In this document: piece after piece, positions 21,686 through 32,631 of the stretch | Position numbering within the stretch: the stretch's first letter is position 1 | Layout: every line of letters begins with the position of its first letter | Assembly (NCBI GenBank): GCA_024699855.1 | Contig: JAMPIQ010000003.1 | Coordinates: 806,001 to 870,000, forward strand | Direction of reading: 5' to 3' | Length of the DNA: 64,000 nt | Source of the DNA: Aphelenchoides besseyi | Taxonomy: Eukaryota; Nematoda; Chromadorea; Rhabditida; Aphelenchoididae | The notes under the pieces: generated by a model | Seen by the model: only the letters and a program-made list of their open reading frames with translations | The model's database searches: none | Told to the model about the DNA's origin: nothing | Program-made: the position numbers and the translations under genes

Positions 21686-22110
21686 ATAAACTTTTGATTT
21701 ACGACTTTTTGGCAGAAGACTTTAATTCCCGACCATTGACCTGCAGGTCTTATCAGCAAAGTTCCGAGACTAAATCGTCTGTTCCTGCCAATAAACATTT
21801 TCGATTCACATCGACGGCTTTTTTTGGTCATTTGTTTCGGCAACCGATTGCGAGCCATCTCTTTTCCGGTCTGGAGCTTCGTCAGCGTTCGCTTTCCGGC
21901 TTCTCGTGATTTTGTTTCGAGAAAATGGAACCGTTGAGTCGATGTCTGAGCTCGAAATGTTTTCGATTCGTAAACAAATTGATTTTCTTCCGATGATTCA
22001 CGCGTTTCACGAGTGTCCATTCGAACTCACGTCTTTTGCAGTAGCCGTGGAGTTCGCACACACACACGGGCCCTGAGGCTGTGGAGAGAAACTTCACGTC
22101 CGTCAGTCAA

Positions 22111-23365
22111 ATGTTTCTCTCACGCTACACACCGCTTCCGCAACCACATTTTTCCGCTGCTGAATCGCTTTTCGTTTCGTCGATCGCTCCCAACGGATCC
22201 GCGTTGATCGACGCTGTTTCTATGCAAAATTGCACCGATGGAGTGAAATGGATTCTGAATGTGAGTTCGATGTTTTCGTCGCTTATTTTCGCCTCACACG
22301 TGACTTTCAGATCTTCGGCGATTGTGTTGACACGAACTTGAAGTTGGCCGGTTTTGTTATCGGCTTCCTCTCGTTGATCCTGTGGTTGGTGCCAGTGTTG
22401 CCGCAACTCTACGAAAACTATCGAGCGAAACGATGTGAAGGAATCTCGATCTTCTTTCTTTTGTTCTGGTGAATTCGTCTTCACAAGACTCCTGAACCCA
22501 GTCGTTTAGGATGACCGGCGATTTGTGCAACATGATTGGCGCCATTCTAACACATCAACAGCCACTGCAGCAGATCATTGCCGTCTATTACATCTTCCAG
22601 GATATTGCACTGTTGAGTCAGTACGTTTACTACACGAAGATATTCGCCGGTGGACGATGTGAGTTTTTGCGGTTTTTGATTTTCAATTTGTTCTTTTAGC
22701 GGCTATGATTAGCTCCACGATCGTCGTTCCGATGATCTTCGTTGGAGTAATCGGAACGTCAGCGTTGAGAAGTGATTCTTCTTTTGCGAGTGAACCAATT
22801 GAACTTGGAGGCAAAATGGGAAGATCGTAAGTTTTCATATCCAATTTTTGATTCCGAGTTTTAGTCTCTTGTCCGCACGAAGTGGTCATTTGGGTGGAGT
22901 GCCGATCTTTGACAGTTATAGCGATGCGGTGAGTCTTTTCACACTATTCAGTATCTTTATTTCCATCCTTTAGGTCGGTTATGCGATCGGATCGATTGCC
23001 GCGGTTTGTTATTTTGCCGGACGTGTTCCGCAGCTTCTTCGCAACTACTACCGCAAGTCCTGTGATGGATTGTCATTGGCCATGTTCTACATCATTGTAT
23101 TGGCGAACTTAACCTACGGAATGTCCGTGATCATGGAGGCCACCGATTGGAATTACATGTGAGTTAAGCGTTAATATCATTTTTGATTGTGACTTTCAGT
23201 TGGCGACATATGCCGTGGCTGATCGGTAGTTTGGGTTGCTGCTTCTTCGATATGATTGTTATTGGCCAGTACTATCACTATCAACGGCGTCGTGCTGAAG
23301 GAGTTTTGGCCGAGGAACGCGAAGGTCTGATCCAAGGAGACGAGGAAGATGATCCCGAGATTTAA
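22111..23365 (+). CDS. PQ-loop lysosomal amino-acid transporter (LAAT-1/PQLC2 type)
   Basis: Six exons beginning at ATG 22111. It has seven hydrophobic helices and two PQ-loops: 'PVLPQLYENYRAKRCEGIS' in the first half and 'GRVPQLLRNYYRKSCDG' in the second. This is the MtN3/PQ-loop family that exports cationic amino acids or cystine from lysosomes. The head carries an N-glycosylation site (NCT). The tail 'EREGLIQGDEEDDPEI' holds an acidic dileucine-type signal (E...LI) for lysosomal targeting. The closest type is animal PQLC2/C. elegans LAAT-1, exporting lysine and arginine. Splice sites are all GT-AG. The gene follows the acid phosphatase on the same strand after 425 bp; both are plausible lysosomal proteins. 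Confidence 0.88.
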
Positions 23366-24518
23366 ACGTTTTTACTTCTTCTAATTGGTTTTGTGCAATT
23401 TCACACTTTCGTTTCTCTTAATTCGATTTGTTAGCTCGTAGCTTAAGCGGTGTAGTATAGTACGGGCATCACTATTTTTCTCATTTAACGCCAAGTTGTG
23501 GGCATTTTAAGACACGATTGATGTCCTCTTATTTGTTCGATAGTTGATTGTCAATCAAAACTTTCGTCGAATCTTTCAATTTGTTTCACTAGTCGCCTTC
23601 TCTCGTTAGTTTCCTTATAATTCTATCGGTTCGTCTTTTTCTTTTACTTAAATTCGATTAGTTTCTGAGTTATAATGAAGCCTTTTGTTCACGAATCAAT
23701 TGATTTTATGAACAGAAGAAGACTTGAAAGAAAAGAAAAACTAGAACAAAAATAAAAACAGAATTTTGAAGAAGATAATGAACATGAAAAGGTATAAGTT
23801 GAACTAACAACTATCATCTGGTGATTGCACGTGACATACGAAATATGCTATTTACACAGTTTTTCGCCATTGTGATTCTCATTACGAACTAAACATTCTT
23901 CTACATGCGGTTCAGTTTACTCAGAAGTTTTAGGTCGGATTTGAAACACTCATTGAGAGTTGAGTAAATACGATAGCAGAACCGATTCCATCGGCTGTGC
24001 GATAGGAGCGCTCGATGAAGTGAGTGGAATTTCTCGCATAGCAGGGGGATGCACATGTCATACTCAGCATAATTGCCTAGAAATTTCATTATCTGTAAAC
24101 ATTAGTTAACTTATCAACTACAACGGTATTAGTCGGTTGTAACATAACCATATGGTCCGGTGTTCTGACGTAGTTTAGCGTCAAATTAGATGATCCTTTG
24201 ACCGTTCGGGCGACAGTCAGTTAGTTGATAATTACGCCACTGCACACATGACGTGGAGAAGGTTTCCGGACGATAACAAAGATTTTCGCTTTTTCGACCG
24301 CTTCTTCCTGTGTCGTTGACCGACAAAAGTGGCCGCAACGGAAGTGTTAAACGACATCATTGCGTCAAAGCTTATGATTCAGATTGAACTCATTTATATC
24401 GTTCACTTTTACAGGTTTGCAAGCCGTCTAACAACAAACATGTTTACTGCTTGTATGCAAACTTCAGTTCCGAGAACTTGTCTTGTTTCGATCATAGTCA
24501 TTTGGTTTCTTGCTTGAG
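23366..24518. other. gene-poor stretch
   Basis: AT-rich 1.15 kb. The only item of note is a minus-strand 62-codon ORF (23901-24089) with regularly spaced cysteines ('CIPLLCEKFHSLHRALLSH', then two more). It could be the last exon of a small secreted-protein gene, because AG acceptors precede it at about 24077 and 24091. No upstream exon was found, so it is not called as a gene. Confidence 0.35.
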
Positions 24519-24850
24519 ATGTTTCGTTTATTTCTTTACGCTCTTTTCATTGGACTTTCTGTCGCATCCGAGGGTAAAGCAGAAGAGTAAGTTTTAGACA
24601 TTAAAACGACTCAACGTTTCATTTAGTGAAGAGAACAAGGATCTTCTTCGAATTATTATTATAATCGTCGTCTGCTGTTGGTGTCTTTCTTCTTCTGTTG
24701 GCGGCGGTGTTGGCACGTTCTTTGTTATCAAATAAGTTCTTTCGATTGACTTTCACTCATTCCGATTGCAGGCATCGTAACGATGCGGGAGCAGAAATCG
24801 AATCGACCGACGATCTGGTCGAGTTAACTACCACGGAACTCGATGTTTGA
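24519..24850 (+). CDS. small type I membrane protein, non-canonical second intron
   Basis: Exon 1 encodes a signal peptide (MFRLFLYALFIGLSVASEG). Exon 2 encodes a short Glu/Lys segment and a transmembrane helix (LLRIIIIIVVCCWCLSSSVG). Exon 3 encodes a short acidic Thr-rich tail ending at TGA 24848-24850. The first intron is normal. Joining exon 2 to exon 3 in frame requires a donor ATAAGT at about 24733 where GTAAGT would be expected. If that site is not used, translation stops at TAA immediately after the helix. The product is about 80 residues and is not recognised. Confidence 0.5.
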
Positions 24851-25647
24851 TTTCAATGTTGTTTGTGGTCATTTAAAATAAACAATCTGAATTTAGAAGC
24901 TGTTCAATTAAGTCGAGAGTTGACTTCTTGCGATTTGGAGTCTTCTTGTTCTCTTATTTGCTCTCAACTTCGTCGATTGCTCGGCCACAAGGAATCCATG
25001 GTGTGATAGAAGTTGTTCAACTTTGGCAACCAAAATCTCACGTACTTCAGGTTGAGTTTGCCTTGTTTCTCTCTTACGGATTCTGGATTCATGGACTATC
25101 TATTGGTAAGTAATCTCAGTTTGAGCTTGTTAATCGGATTCAGAGATCAAGCCCAAACACAAGCACATGAACTCGAGGCTTAAATTTGTCATTGAAACTG
25201 GGAAACGTTGTTTGTGTTTTTGATTTCCAAGTGGACGCAAATGATCTTCGAAGTCGATTGTTTGTTTTCTAAAAACTGCCATGAGTCTTTTTCCATCAGA
25301 CACAAGAGATCGCTTTTGTGAAGGAACGTTTGTGGTGTTGCGGCCGTAAGTGGGATGGTTTATTAGGTGCAACAATAAATACTAGACAAAACAAGACAGC
25401 TACGACCGACTACTTCGATTGTCGTTAGGGTGAAGAATGAGGCTGATCAGTGCAATGGCCCTATCGCCGCCGCGAGTGGTGTTAGAACACGAATCTGCTC
25501 GAGCCCGTCAACTATTGTTGGGATCGATTAGTCCCGTGTTCTGAACTACGACCACGAATTTCGTCGGCTTTTCTTATCAGCAAATTCCGAGGCGCCTAAA
25601 AACGAGCACTTTTTTCATTTCGACTTGAAAATCAAAATTTAGAGCAT
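24851..25647. other. intergenic, no convincing gene
   Basis: About 800 bp after the small membrane protein (polyadenylation signal near 24879). A plus-strand frame at 24928-25110 encodes a hydrophobic leader-like stretch but has no ATG. The minus strand has an 81-codon ORF (25130-25375) with no family signal. The segment before 25648 probably carries the promoter for the next three genes. Confidence 0.35.
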
Positions 25648-26635
25648 ATGACTCATCGACACTTCGAACTCGTCCAAATTCGTGGTCAATCGAATGGGCA
25701 ATTTCAATCACGATGTTTGGAAACAAACGGGAAGTCGGAGTCGATGGTCACCAGCAGTTTGGAGGTGAATTCAAACTTAGTTCCGACTAACAGCTTTTAG
25801 GATGCCTTTGAGTGCATCATTCCAACGATCGCCGAGGCCGAGATTCGTCTGTTGACTTTGCAGAATTTCGAATTCACGCCATCGGTCGCATTTATTGCGA
25901 TGACGTTGAAGCCAAAACAAATCGACAGACTCTCGATGGTTAGCGTCTGCTTGGACCAACTGGATGCCACTTTGTTCCAGCGACTACTCAGTCAACAGCT
26001 ACGCGCCACAGACTTCAGCTTCTCGGCACTTCGCAACGTTCACTCCGCACATTTTAACGATCAACTACTCTCAACAACCGCTTTTCTGGCCGCCAAATCG
26101 GTAAGCGAAATGCACGAGTGACATTTGCAGTCCAAACACCTTTTCTGGAATCTAAATGTCTACGCGTTTGTTTAGATTGAAATAGACGTCTACGACTTCA
26201 AAGCCTTTTCGTTGCCGTGTCTTTCGATCTTCGATCGCGACCTCTTGAATTGGTTCTTCGGTGGTGAAGCGAACGGTCAACGAATCTTCATCGCCAATCG
26301 GATGAAGTTGAGTCCTCATTTCGTGGAGGAGCTGATCAACGTGAGTGTCCGAAGCCATCGCATTGAACTTTGTTTTGCAGCGATTCCTCTGCGAAACGAC
26401 GGCCAATTGCTGCTCGCTGATTCTGTGCGGCCGTTTGCTTCAGTGCAAACAGAACTTCCACGTCTCGCACTTCAACGGCCTGGAGAGTTTGCAGGTGGAG
26501 AACGAAGGAACGGACGAGGTGTTGCGAGTTCAGATTCTGTTGTCCGAAAAGCTCGAGATCTCACGTTCGGTTCGCCCATCAAACGCAAAATCATTGCGGT
26601 CCGTGGGTCGAACGCCGAGAACAATGTTTCGTTGA
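25648..26635 (+). CDS. unrecognised protein, possibly F-box-associated (FTH-like) or LRR-like
   Basis: Four exons from ATG 25648 to TGA 26633-26635, with introns at about 25765-25800, 26101-26175 and 26341-26380. The protein of about 270 residues repeats the pattern leucine-rich strand, Phe, helix, for example 'RLLTLQNFEFTPSVAFIAM', 'LRATDFSFSALRNVHSAHFN' and 'FHVSHFNGLESLQVENEG'. This rhythm recalls the FTH/DUF38 half of nematode F-box proteins, but no F-box is visible at the N-terminus. The last 30 residues are basic and probably disordered. I treat the family as unproven. Confidence 0.55.
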
Positions 26636-26921
26636 GTTGTAGACAAAAGAGCCGAATAAAGATTCTGAGCCAAAAAAGCCAACTGAACAAACAAAAAAGA
26701 AGTTTTCAGCGTCAATTCTAATCACCTCCACGATCTCCGCTTCTTCCGCACCTGCTCGTCTGTTAACTCGAAACAAAAAACACTCGAAAAGTTCCTTTCG
26801 GGTCACTCTTCCGACTTCGCACTTTGTCGCCACTTTTGCGAAACGCCTTCTTTTCACATCCTAATGGATTTTCTTGGCCTTTAAATTGCTCGACTAAAAG
26901 CTTTCTATTACAGTTTTTGCA

Positions 26922-28029
26922 ATGACGACCACCGATGCGGAGCCCATCGAGGAGGCGATGACGCTCATCGACAATCAGCCAATCGGATATCAACGGTAAG
27001 TTCGACGAGTTCTACTGCAGTAATTTGGATTCTCATCGTTCCAGCTATGGCCAAGGACCTGAGAACTTTCTTTTCATCTGCGGAGGAGTTGGTGAGCAAA
27101 CAAATCACTTGGGACGAATAAGATTGGAAGTTTAGGAAACTACAAGAAGGACTTTCCGGAACATGTTCTTCGGGCCTTCGATCCGAATTTGTTCACGATT
27201 GTCTGCATCGATCCGCCCGGTTACGGAAAGTCGCGACCACCCGAACGACAACAGGAACGAGATCGTTGCAAGAAAGACGCCAAATTTTGTTTGGAACTCA
27301 TGAAGGTAAACGGGAAATAGCAAGTTGAAGTGATTTGCGATTTTAGACGTTGAATTTGACTCCCTTTTCGGTGTTGGGTTGGAGCGAAGGTGGTCGGACG
27401 TCGGTGCACGTGGCCAATCAGGGCAAATCGCTGGTCAAACGTGCCGTTCTGATCGCGTTGACTACTCGTATCGAGGAACGAATCGACCAAGCATTCCTGA
27501 GTAAGTGAACAGCAAACTTGCAACTAACATCGACTTCAGATGTGCGAAACACGGACGGATGGGTTGCGGAGATGAAGGAGTCATTCCTGGCTCATATGGA
27601 CGAAGAAACTCTACGCACTCAATGGGCAGCAATCTGCGACACCGTACACAAGTAAGTTGTTGAAGGATTGGCCGTAGATTCGCAGTTTTCAGCGTTTTCT
27701 TGAACTGGAACGGTCGCTTCCCGTCGGATGCACTTTTGGGTCAATTGAAGTTGCCGTGTCTTGTGATTTCGGGCGCAAAAGATCGTTTCATTGTGAGTCA
27801 ATGGACGCAGAGATGTTGATCGTAGAGTTCGTTTTCAGATGGATCAGAAACAGTTGGTTCGAATGCTTCCGAACGCGCGGTAAGAATCTTCAAAGTCCTT
27901 GTCGCTAAATCGAAGACTTTCAGCGAAGAAGTGCACTCACAAGGTGGTCACGATTTCTACATCAAAGTACCACGTTGGTTGGCATTGAAGGTGACAACGT
28001 TCGTTCAGGAGACTGCCGCCAAAATCTGA
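26922..28029 (+). CDS. alpha/beta hydrolase, valacyclovir-hydrolase (BPHL) type
   Basis: Eight exons. The fold begins with a short N-terminus, then an oxyanion strand (LFICGGVG). 'FTIVCIDPPGYGKSRPPER' is followed by the nucleophile elbow 'VLGWSEGGRTS' (Ser in GWSEGG), the acid in 'VISGAKDRFI' and the His in 'SQGGHDFYIKVP'. The GWSxGG elbow and GHDFY ending match BPHL-like serine hydrolases, which cleave amino-acid esters and detoxify homocysteine thiolactone. An unpaired acceptor TATTACAG lies 9 nt before the ATG, supporting trans-splicing. The gene starts 287 bp after the preceding gene and ends 185 bp before the next, all on one strand. Confidence 0.86.
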
Positions 28030-28213
28030 ATTTGCGATGTTAATCGAATAAAAAATTCTAATTGCTGAGTCAAAGATCATTGGTTGTTAGAGCAAACAGA
28101 AGTTGTTTGTCCTCTAAATTTGGAGAAAAGAAACGCGAGAAGTCGCGGGAAATTCGAAGCCGCGAAAACGCGCAGATTTCTTCGTTTTTTCGGGTTTTCG
28201 CGCATTCGAAGAC

Positions 28214-29902
28214 ATGCGGACCGTTGGATTGCTCCTGCTCTTAATTCAACAATCAAGTAAGTGATCAGCTGATTGGCTGCCATCTCTCTCTTAGGTGCGC
28301 AGGCGTTGCCACGCAAATGTTTGCCGATTCTCGAGGGTGACTTCGCCGAGTGAGTTGTTGGCTTTGGATTCGAAGATTTGGGTTTTAGATTCTACGAGAT
28401 TCACGGCAAAACCACTGATCTGCTTCCGTATCGCGCCAGTGAGTTCGAATCGTTGCGGAAGCTGAACGGCCGCTTTCAGACATCAACAAGTCGATTGAGG
28501 AGACGTTCACGGACAATCACTTTTTGGGTGAAAAGTTTCGATTGATTGTAAGCGATGAACGTCCCGAAAATGTCGCATTGCTCGTCAAGTATCCCAAAAA
28601 ATGGCGATTCTATTCGCTGGACAAAGAAGAGTGAGTTCTCGTTTGGTTATTAGCTTTAAAAGTCGAACAGTTTTGTTAGCCAACTGATTTGAGAAGATGA
28701 GAGAAAACCACAGAGTCCATGAGATCAATAGAACGATGTTAAGGTTTCTTTGGTCGCTGGTTCTTGTTTGCAGACTTGCAATAGAAATCGTAGCAAAACT
28801 CCATTAGTGGAGTTGTTTTTCGCGTGTGATCGTGTTGTTGTGTGTAACCGAAAAAACCATTTGTGATCTACAGAGTGTGTACAACACCGTTGGTTTACTT
28901 TGGCTTGTAGTTCTCGATGGTGAAAACGAGTTTGCCATCATCTTTCCAGTTCTCAAAAGTTTATTGGAATCCAAAATTAAACTTCCAATCAGTTCGTTGT
29001 TTAATGTAATTTTAAGTTTAAATTGGATGGACATCATGTAACAATCGATTGCTAGAAGCAAAAAAGGAAACTTTGTCGAATGAAATTATGTTTGAAACAA
29101 AGTTTCTTGGAAGAGATTCTGGAATAACTGACACCTTTTTATTCAAAAGGAGTCTTGTTAAAATTCCTTCAAACAGTAAAAATCAGAAAGATGCATAGTC
29201 CGATATTTTGTTCAATTGCTAACATTTTGTTTCAGGTACTTTACTCGAGAATTCGATCAAGTCGACTACGAACGACTTTTCGTGTTCAAAAGTTTTGTTT
29301 TCTACGGTCATTCCGGTTTCTTCGTCTTGAACTCGACACGTGTGGACGAGGACCAAACTGAGCAGTCGGTGAGCATTTCGGGAATCACCACCGACGAGCT
29401 GTGGAACATCAACACGCGTTGTTGGCGCAACGACACTCATTGTTTCGTTGAAGAGGGTAAAATTGAAGAGACCCCGTTGGACCCCCACTACATCGTTCAT
29501 GCCGTACAGAAACTGCGAGTGATGGCAATTCGCAACTCCAACGAACTTTACTTACACGATATGATCTCCGGGTGAGTTCTCGGCAGTTTGAAGACAAATC
29601 ATAAGATCGATGGAAGTTGGGAAACCTCAAAAAAACCTGAGTTTCCATCGACCTTCTGGTTTCAACGACTACAAAGAGTGATTCCGAGTTTTCAGCTTCG
29701 ACTTCTGCTTCCCGGAGACGTTAAAAACGCACAGAGATTGCGAAAATGCGGACAAATTCTCCCGCGTTCAAACACGATTCCCGATCGTACGTCAAAACTC
29801 GCCGTTCCTGACCCGTCGACTCGACTTGATCGGCAAGAGCTTCGCCGAAGCGATGCGTCTGTCGACAAAGAAAGAATCCAATGGTTGCGATTTGCGAGTT
29901 TG
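28214..29902 (+). CDS. secreted glycoprotein, family unknown
   Basis: Six exons. Signal peptide MRTVGLLLLLIQQSSAQA is followed by 'CLPILEGDFAEFYEI' and 'TFTDNHFLGEKFRLI'. After a 600-bp intron come 'REFDQVDYERLFVFKSF' and 'WNINTRCWRNDTHCFVEEG'. The final exon has 'FDFCFPETLKTHRDCENADK' and ends at TGA 29900-29902. Three N-x-S/T sites and paired cysteines suggest an extracellular domain. No membrane anchor was found. The long intron (about 28633-29235) contains no supported gene. It is the third member of the co-directional trio, with AATAAA at 29917. Confidence 0.65.
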
Positions 29903-29966
29903 AATTAACAAGTTTAATAAACAGAAATAAACACAAGTGATAAGAAAACAGTCGGAAGAGATCCGT

Positions 29967-30420
29967 TCAACGGCGAGCCGGCGGTTTGGCGCCTCCTCGA
30001 CCACGACCTGAAAAGAAAAGATGCAAAATTGACAAATCAGAATTCCTACCGCCTCGACCACGAGCTCCACGACCACGACCGGAGAATCCGCGAGTTTTGG
30101 TCGTACGAGCGGCCTTCTTGCGCGGCTCGTCGTCCATGAGCAACTTGTCCAACGGCAGTGCGTCCGGCAGCACGATGTAGCGGATGTTGTTACCTGAAAA
30201 GAACGAAGATACAAAAAAAGGCGTCAAATCTCAAACCTCGAATCGAAAGCGTGTCCATCGTGACTTGATCGCGCCCCTTCAGCGTCATCTTCACCGAACG
30301 CAAATGCATGTTCATGGCCACATCGACGCCTTGAATCGTTCCGGTGACTTGGGTGCCGTTCTTCAGTTCCACGATCACCGATTCGTGCGACAACTTCATG
30401 AGAAAGCGTACGAGTTTCAT
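29967..30420 (-). CDS. small nuclear ribonucleoprotein SmD1
   Basis: Three exons. The Sm fold begins '[20 protein letters not shown]'. The Sm1 motif ('[20 protein letters not shown]') and Sm2 motif ('[13 protein letters not shown]') are intact, followed by the RG-rich tail ([12 protein letters not shown]) with the usual methylation-prone repeats. SmD1 is one of seven core proteins assembled on U1, U2, U4 and U5 snRNAs in the spliceosome. Length and sequence match animal SmD1 closely. An acceptor (TTTTTTGCAG) ends 2 nt before the ATG, consistent with trans-splicing. It lies tail-to-tail with the preceding gene, 64 bp apart. Confidence 0.97.
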
Positions 30421-31706
30421 GGCTGCAAAAAAACCAAAAATCTTCGCTTTCACGCAAAAACGCGGCCAAAAAAGCGAACGCCGCGACGAAACGAACGCAC
30501 TGAAACACAACGCCACGCGCAGCGTGCACGTCCAAAAACGTTCGCTTTCGGATTCGACGCGACTCTTCGAAGACCAATTTTTTACAACTTTTGGTTTTAT
30601 TGTCTTTCTACCGCAAAATCGTGCGTTTACGTCAGAACTCGGCAAAGCGACCCTACGAACGGGAACACGCAAAACCTGAAGATTCGTGAGGTTTCTCTTT
30701 AGGACGCAAACGCACGAAATGCTTCTGTTTGCGTCCAAAAACCGTCTTTGTGCAAATTGATCCCATTTTTTGACCTCACAGTTTTTATAAGATTTAAATG
30801 GGCGTTGTCATGGTGAATAAACGAGAAGTCTCCCATTCTCAGTCATTCGTCTCGGACGACGCAATTTGTTCCTCGGCGGTTGCGCGGTGTCTTTTTTGCG
30901 ACCTCGAGAATCGACGTGAATTGGATTTTAAGGATCTTTTTTTCTCGACATGATTTCTCTTTCGTTTGCGATTGCCGTCCGGCCACCTGTCGTTTCATTC
31001 GAAAATCATTTTTCTTTTCCAAAAGCTCCCTGTACTCGTTCGTGCGTCCTCATTTCCCACGCAACTCGCGCGTGCGTTGAATCTTCTCCGTAGTGTTTTT
31101 ATGTCCATTCGTAGGCCAATTTTTTTTGCGAATTTTCCCGCCATTTTCTTTTTTTAGGTCTTCGTGGTTTCGTAATTCGACGTGCGTACAAACGACACGT
31201 TGGGCGTCGGCAACGTCCGTTGTTGGCCTTGAGTGCGTCCATTTCGTTCGAAAAGTGGGCGGAGAGACGAAAAAGACGACTCTACGCTTGTTGTTGGCCT
31301 CTCCGCATTTCTCATTCCTCCTTTTTTGCTGCGACAAACAGCGGCAGAATTCGTTCGCTCTTTCTCTCTTCGAAACCTTGACGATGTTGTGGACGTTTTT
31401 TACCGAACTTTCCGACAGTAAATGGACAACATCGAGAGTGTCCATTCTGGCGTTTTGCTCCTCCCAATCCCCAACGGACGTTTTCGAGCGTGTGCGGGAA
31501 AAACGATCGAACGCCTTCAATTAAGCGAATTGACGGCGTCGAGGCGCGTTTCCGTGAAACGAAAACCCAAAGGTCAAAACGCAAAAACAAAAACAGTGCG
31601 TGTCGCGGCGACGTTTCTCGATTGGCAAAAATCGTTCTTTCTCTCTTCAGGTTGATCAACAAAAACGCTTTAGACGCTTTTGCTTTCGCTTTCTCGCTTC
31701 GAAAAT
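30421..31706. other. intergenic, T-rich
   Basis: 1.29 kb between the divergent SmD1 and acidic-protein genes, hence probably a shared promoter region. Long ORFs on both strands are arginine-rich and carry no family signal. An acceptor-like TCTCTTCAG at about 31642-31650, 57 nt before the next ATG, may be a trans-splice site. Confidence 0.5.
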
Positions 31707-32391
31707 ATGTCCAACGCCGAAGAAGTGAGTTTCTGTCTGACGAAGACGCAAATTCCCACTTTTCAGACCGTTAAACCGATCGCCGATGCCGAAGTCGCCG
31801 AGAAGGTTGTCGCGTCCGAATCGGCGCTTGCTGGTGACGTTGAAGTGAAAAACGGCAAATCCGACGATCTCGTGGCCACGGAAAAACCGGCCAACGGCCA
31901 CGTGCCGAAAGTCGCCGAGAGCGGGGACGCCGAGCAAAAAGACGACGATCAAACGCCGGCGCTCGAAGACGACGACGAGGAGGAGAACGACGATTCTAAC
32001 GGAACAGTCGAAGAGAAGAATGGAACCATCGGGGAGAAGAACGGAACAGTCGGGGAGAAGAATGGAACAGTCGAGGAGAAGAACGGAACGGCCGAAGAAA
32101 AGAACGGTACGGCCGAAGAAAAGAACGGTACGCTTGAGGAGTCCAATGGAACGGTCGAAGAGAAAAAGGTTAAAGGAGATGTCAATACGCCTAACCTCCG
32201 ACTACTCTCTTTCAGGCACCGAAACGCGACGCTTCGGAAGCGAACGGAAAGGACGCATCGAAATTCGACGACGCCGAGCCGACAAGCAAAAAATTGCGTA
32301 CAGAAGTGAGTGGACCCGCAACGGCCATCGAACTGATCTTTTCTTTCAGGAAGAAGTGGTCGCAGCTCCGGAAGCCGAAGAAGCGAACTAA
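31707..32391 (+). CDS. acidic disordered protein with eight heptad repeats, prothymosin-like
   Basis: Four exons. The N-terminus (MSNAEE plus an Ala/Glu/Lys/Val region) is followed by an acidic run 'EDDDEEENDDS'. Eight seven-residue repeats of NGTxEEK type (31998-32165) come next. The C-terminus contains 'KRDASEANGKD', 'TSKKLRTE' and ends 'APEAEEAN'. The order acidic core, then a KK-basic nuclear-localisation-like element near the end, resembles prothymosin alpha. That protein buffers histone H1 in nuclei. Sequence identity outside this layout is too low to be sure. It is highly charged with no globular domain. It lies tail-to-tail with the K2P-like gene. Confidence 0.7.
31998..32165 (+). repeat. 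21-bp coding minisatellite, eight units
   Basis: Eight in-frame 21-bp units encode NGT followed by two variable residues and EK or ES. Units differ by a few bases. This is the only simple tandem array in the window apart from the 180-bp repeat. Confidence 0.9.
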
Positions 32392-32631
32392 CAAATGATC
32401 ATCATAATCATGCTCGAGCACGAATCGCAATTTATTTTCTTATTTTTGTTGTTTTTTTTTCTGTGTAATTTATGAATCCTCCCGTGCTACTTTTTTGAGA
32501 TAAATTTAATTTACTTCTAAAAAACTCAATAGTGATGGATTTCGCGGACTTTGCGGTTCGAATCGCTTAAACTCGACCCGCCGCTCTGGTCCACAACAAC
32601 CTAAAGAAACGTTAGTAAGCCGGGGTGTTAG

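Noticed and set aside
30430..31660. Long ORFs on both strands between SmD1 and the acidic protein
   Set aside because: Both strands are open over the same bases, so composition explains them; no motif or splice support.
32559..32580. GCGGTTCGAATCGC as a possible tRNA TPsiC arm
   Set aside because: No acceptor, D or anticodon arms at the right distances upstream.
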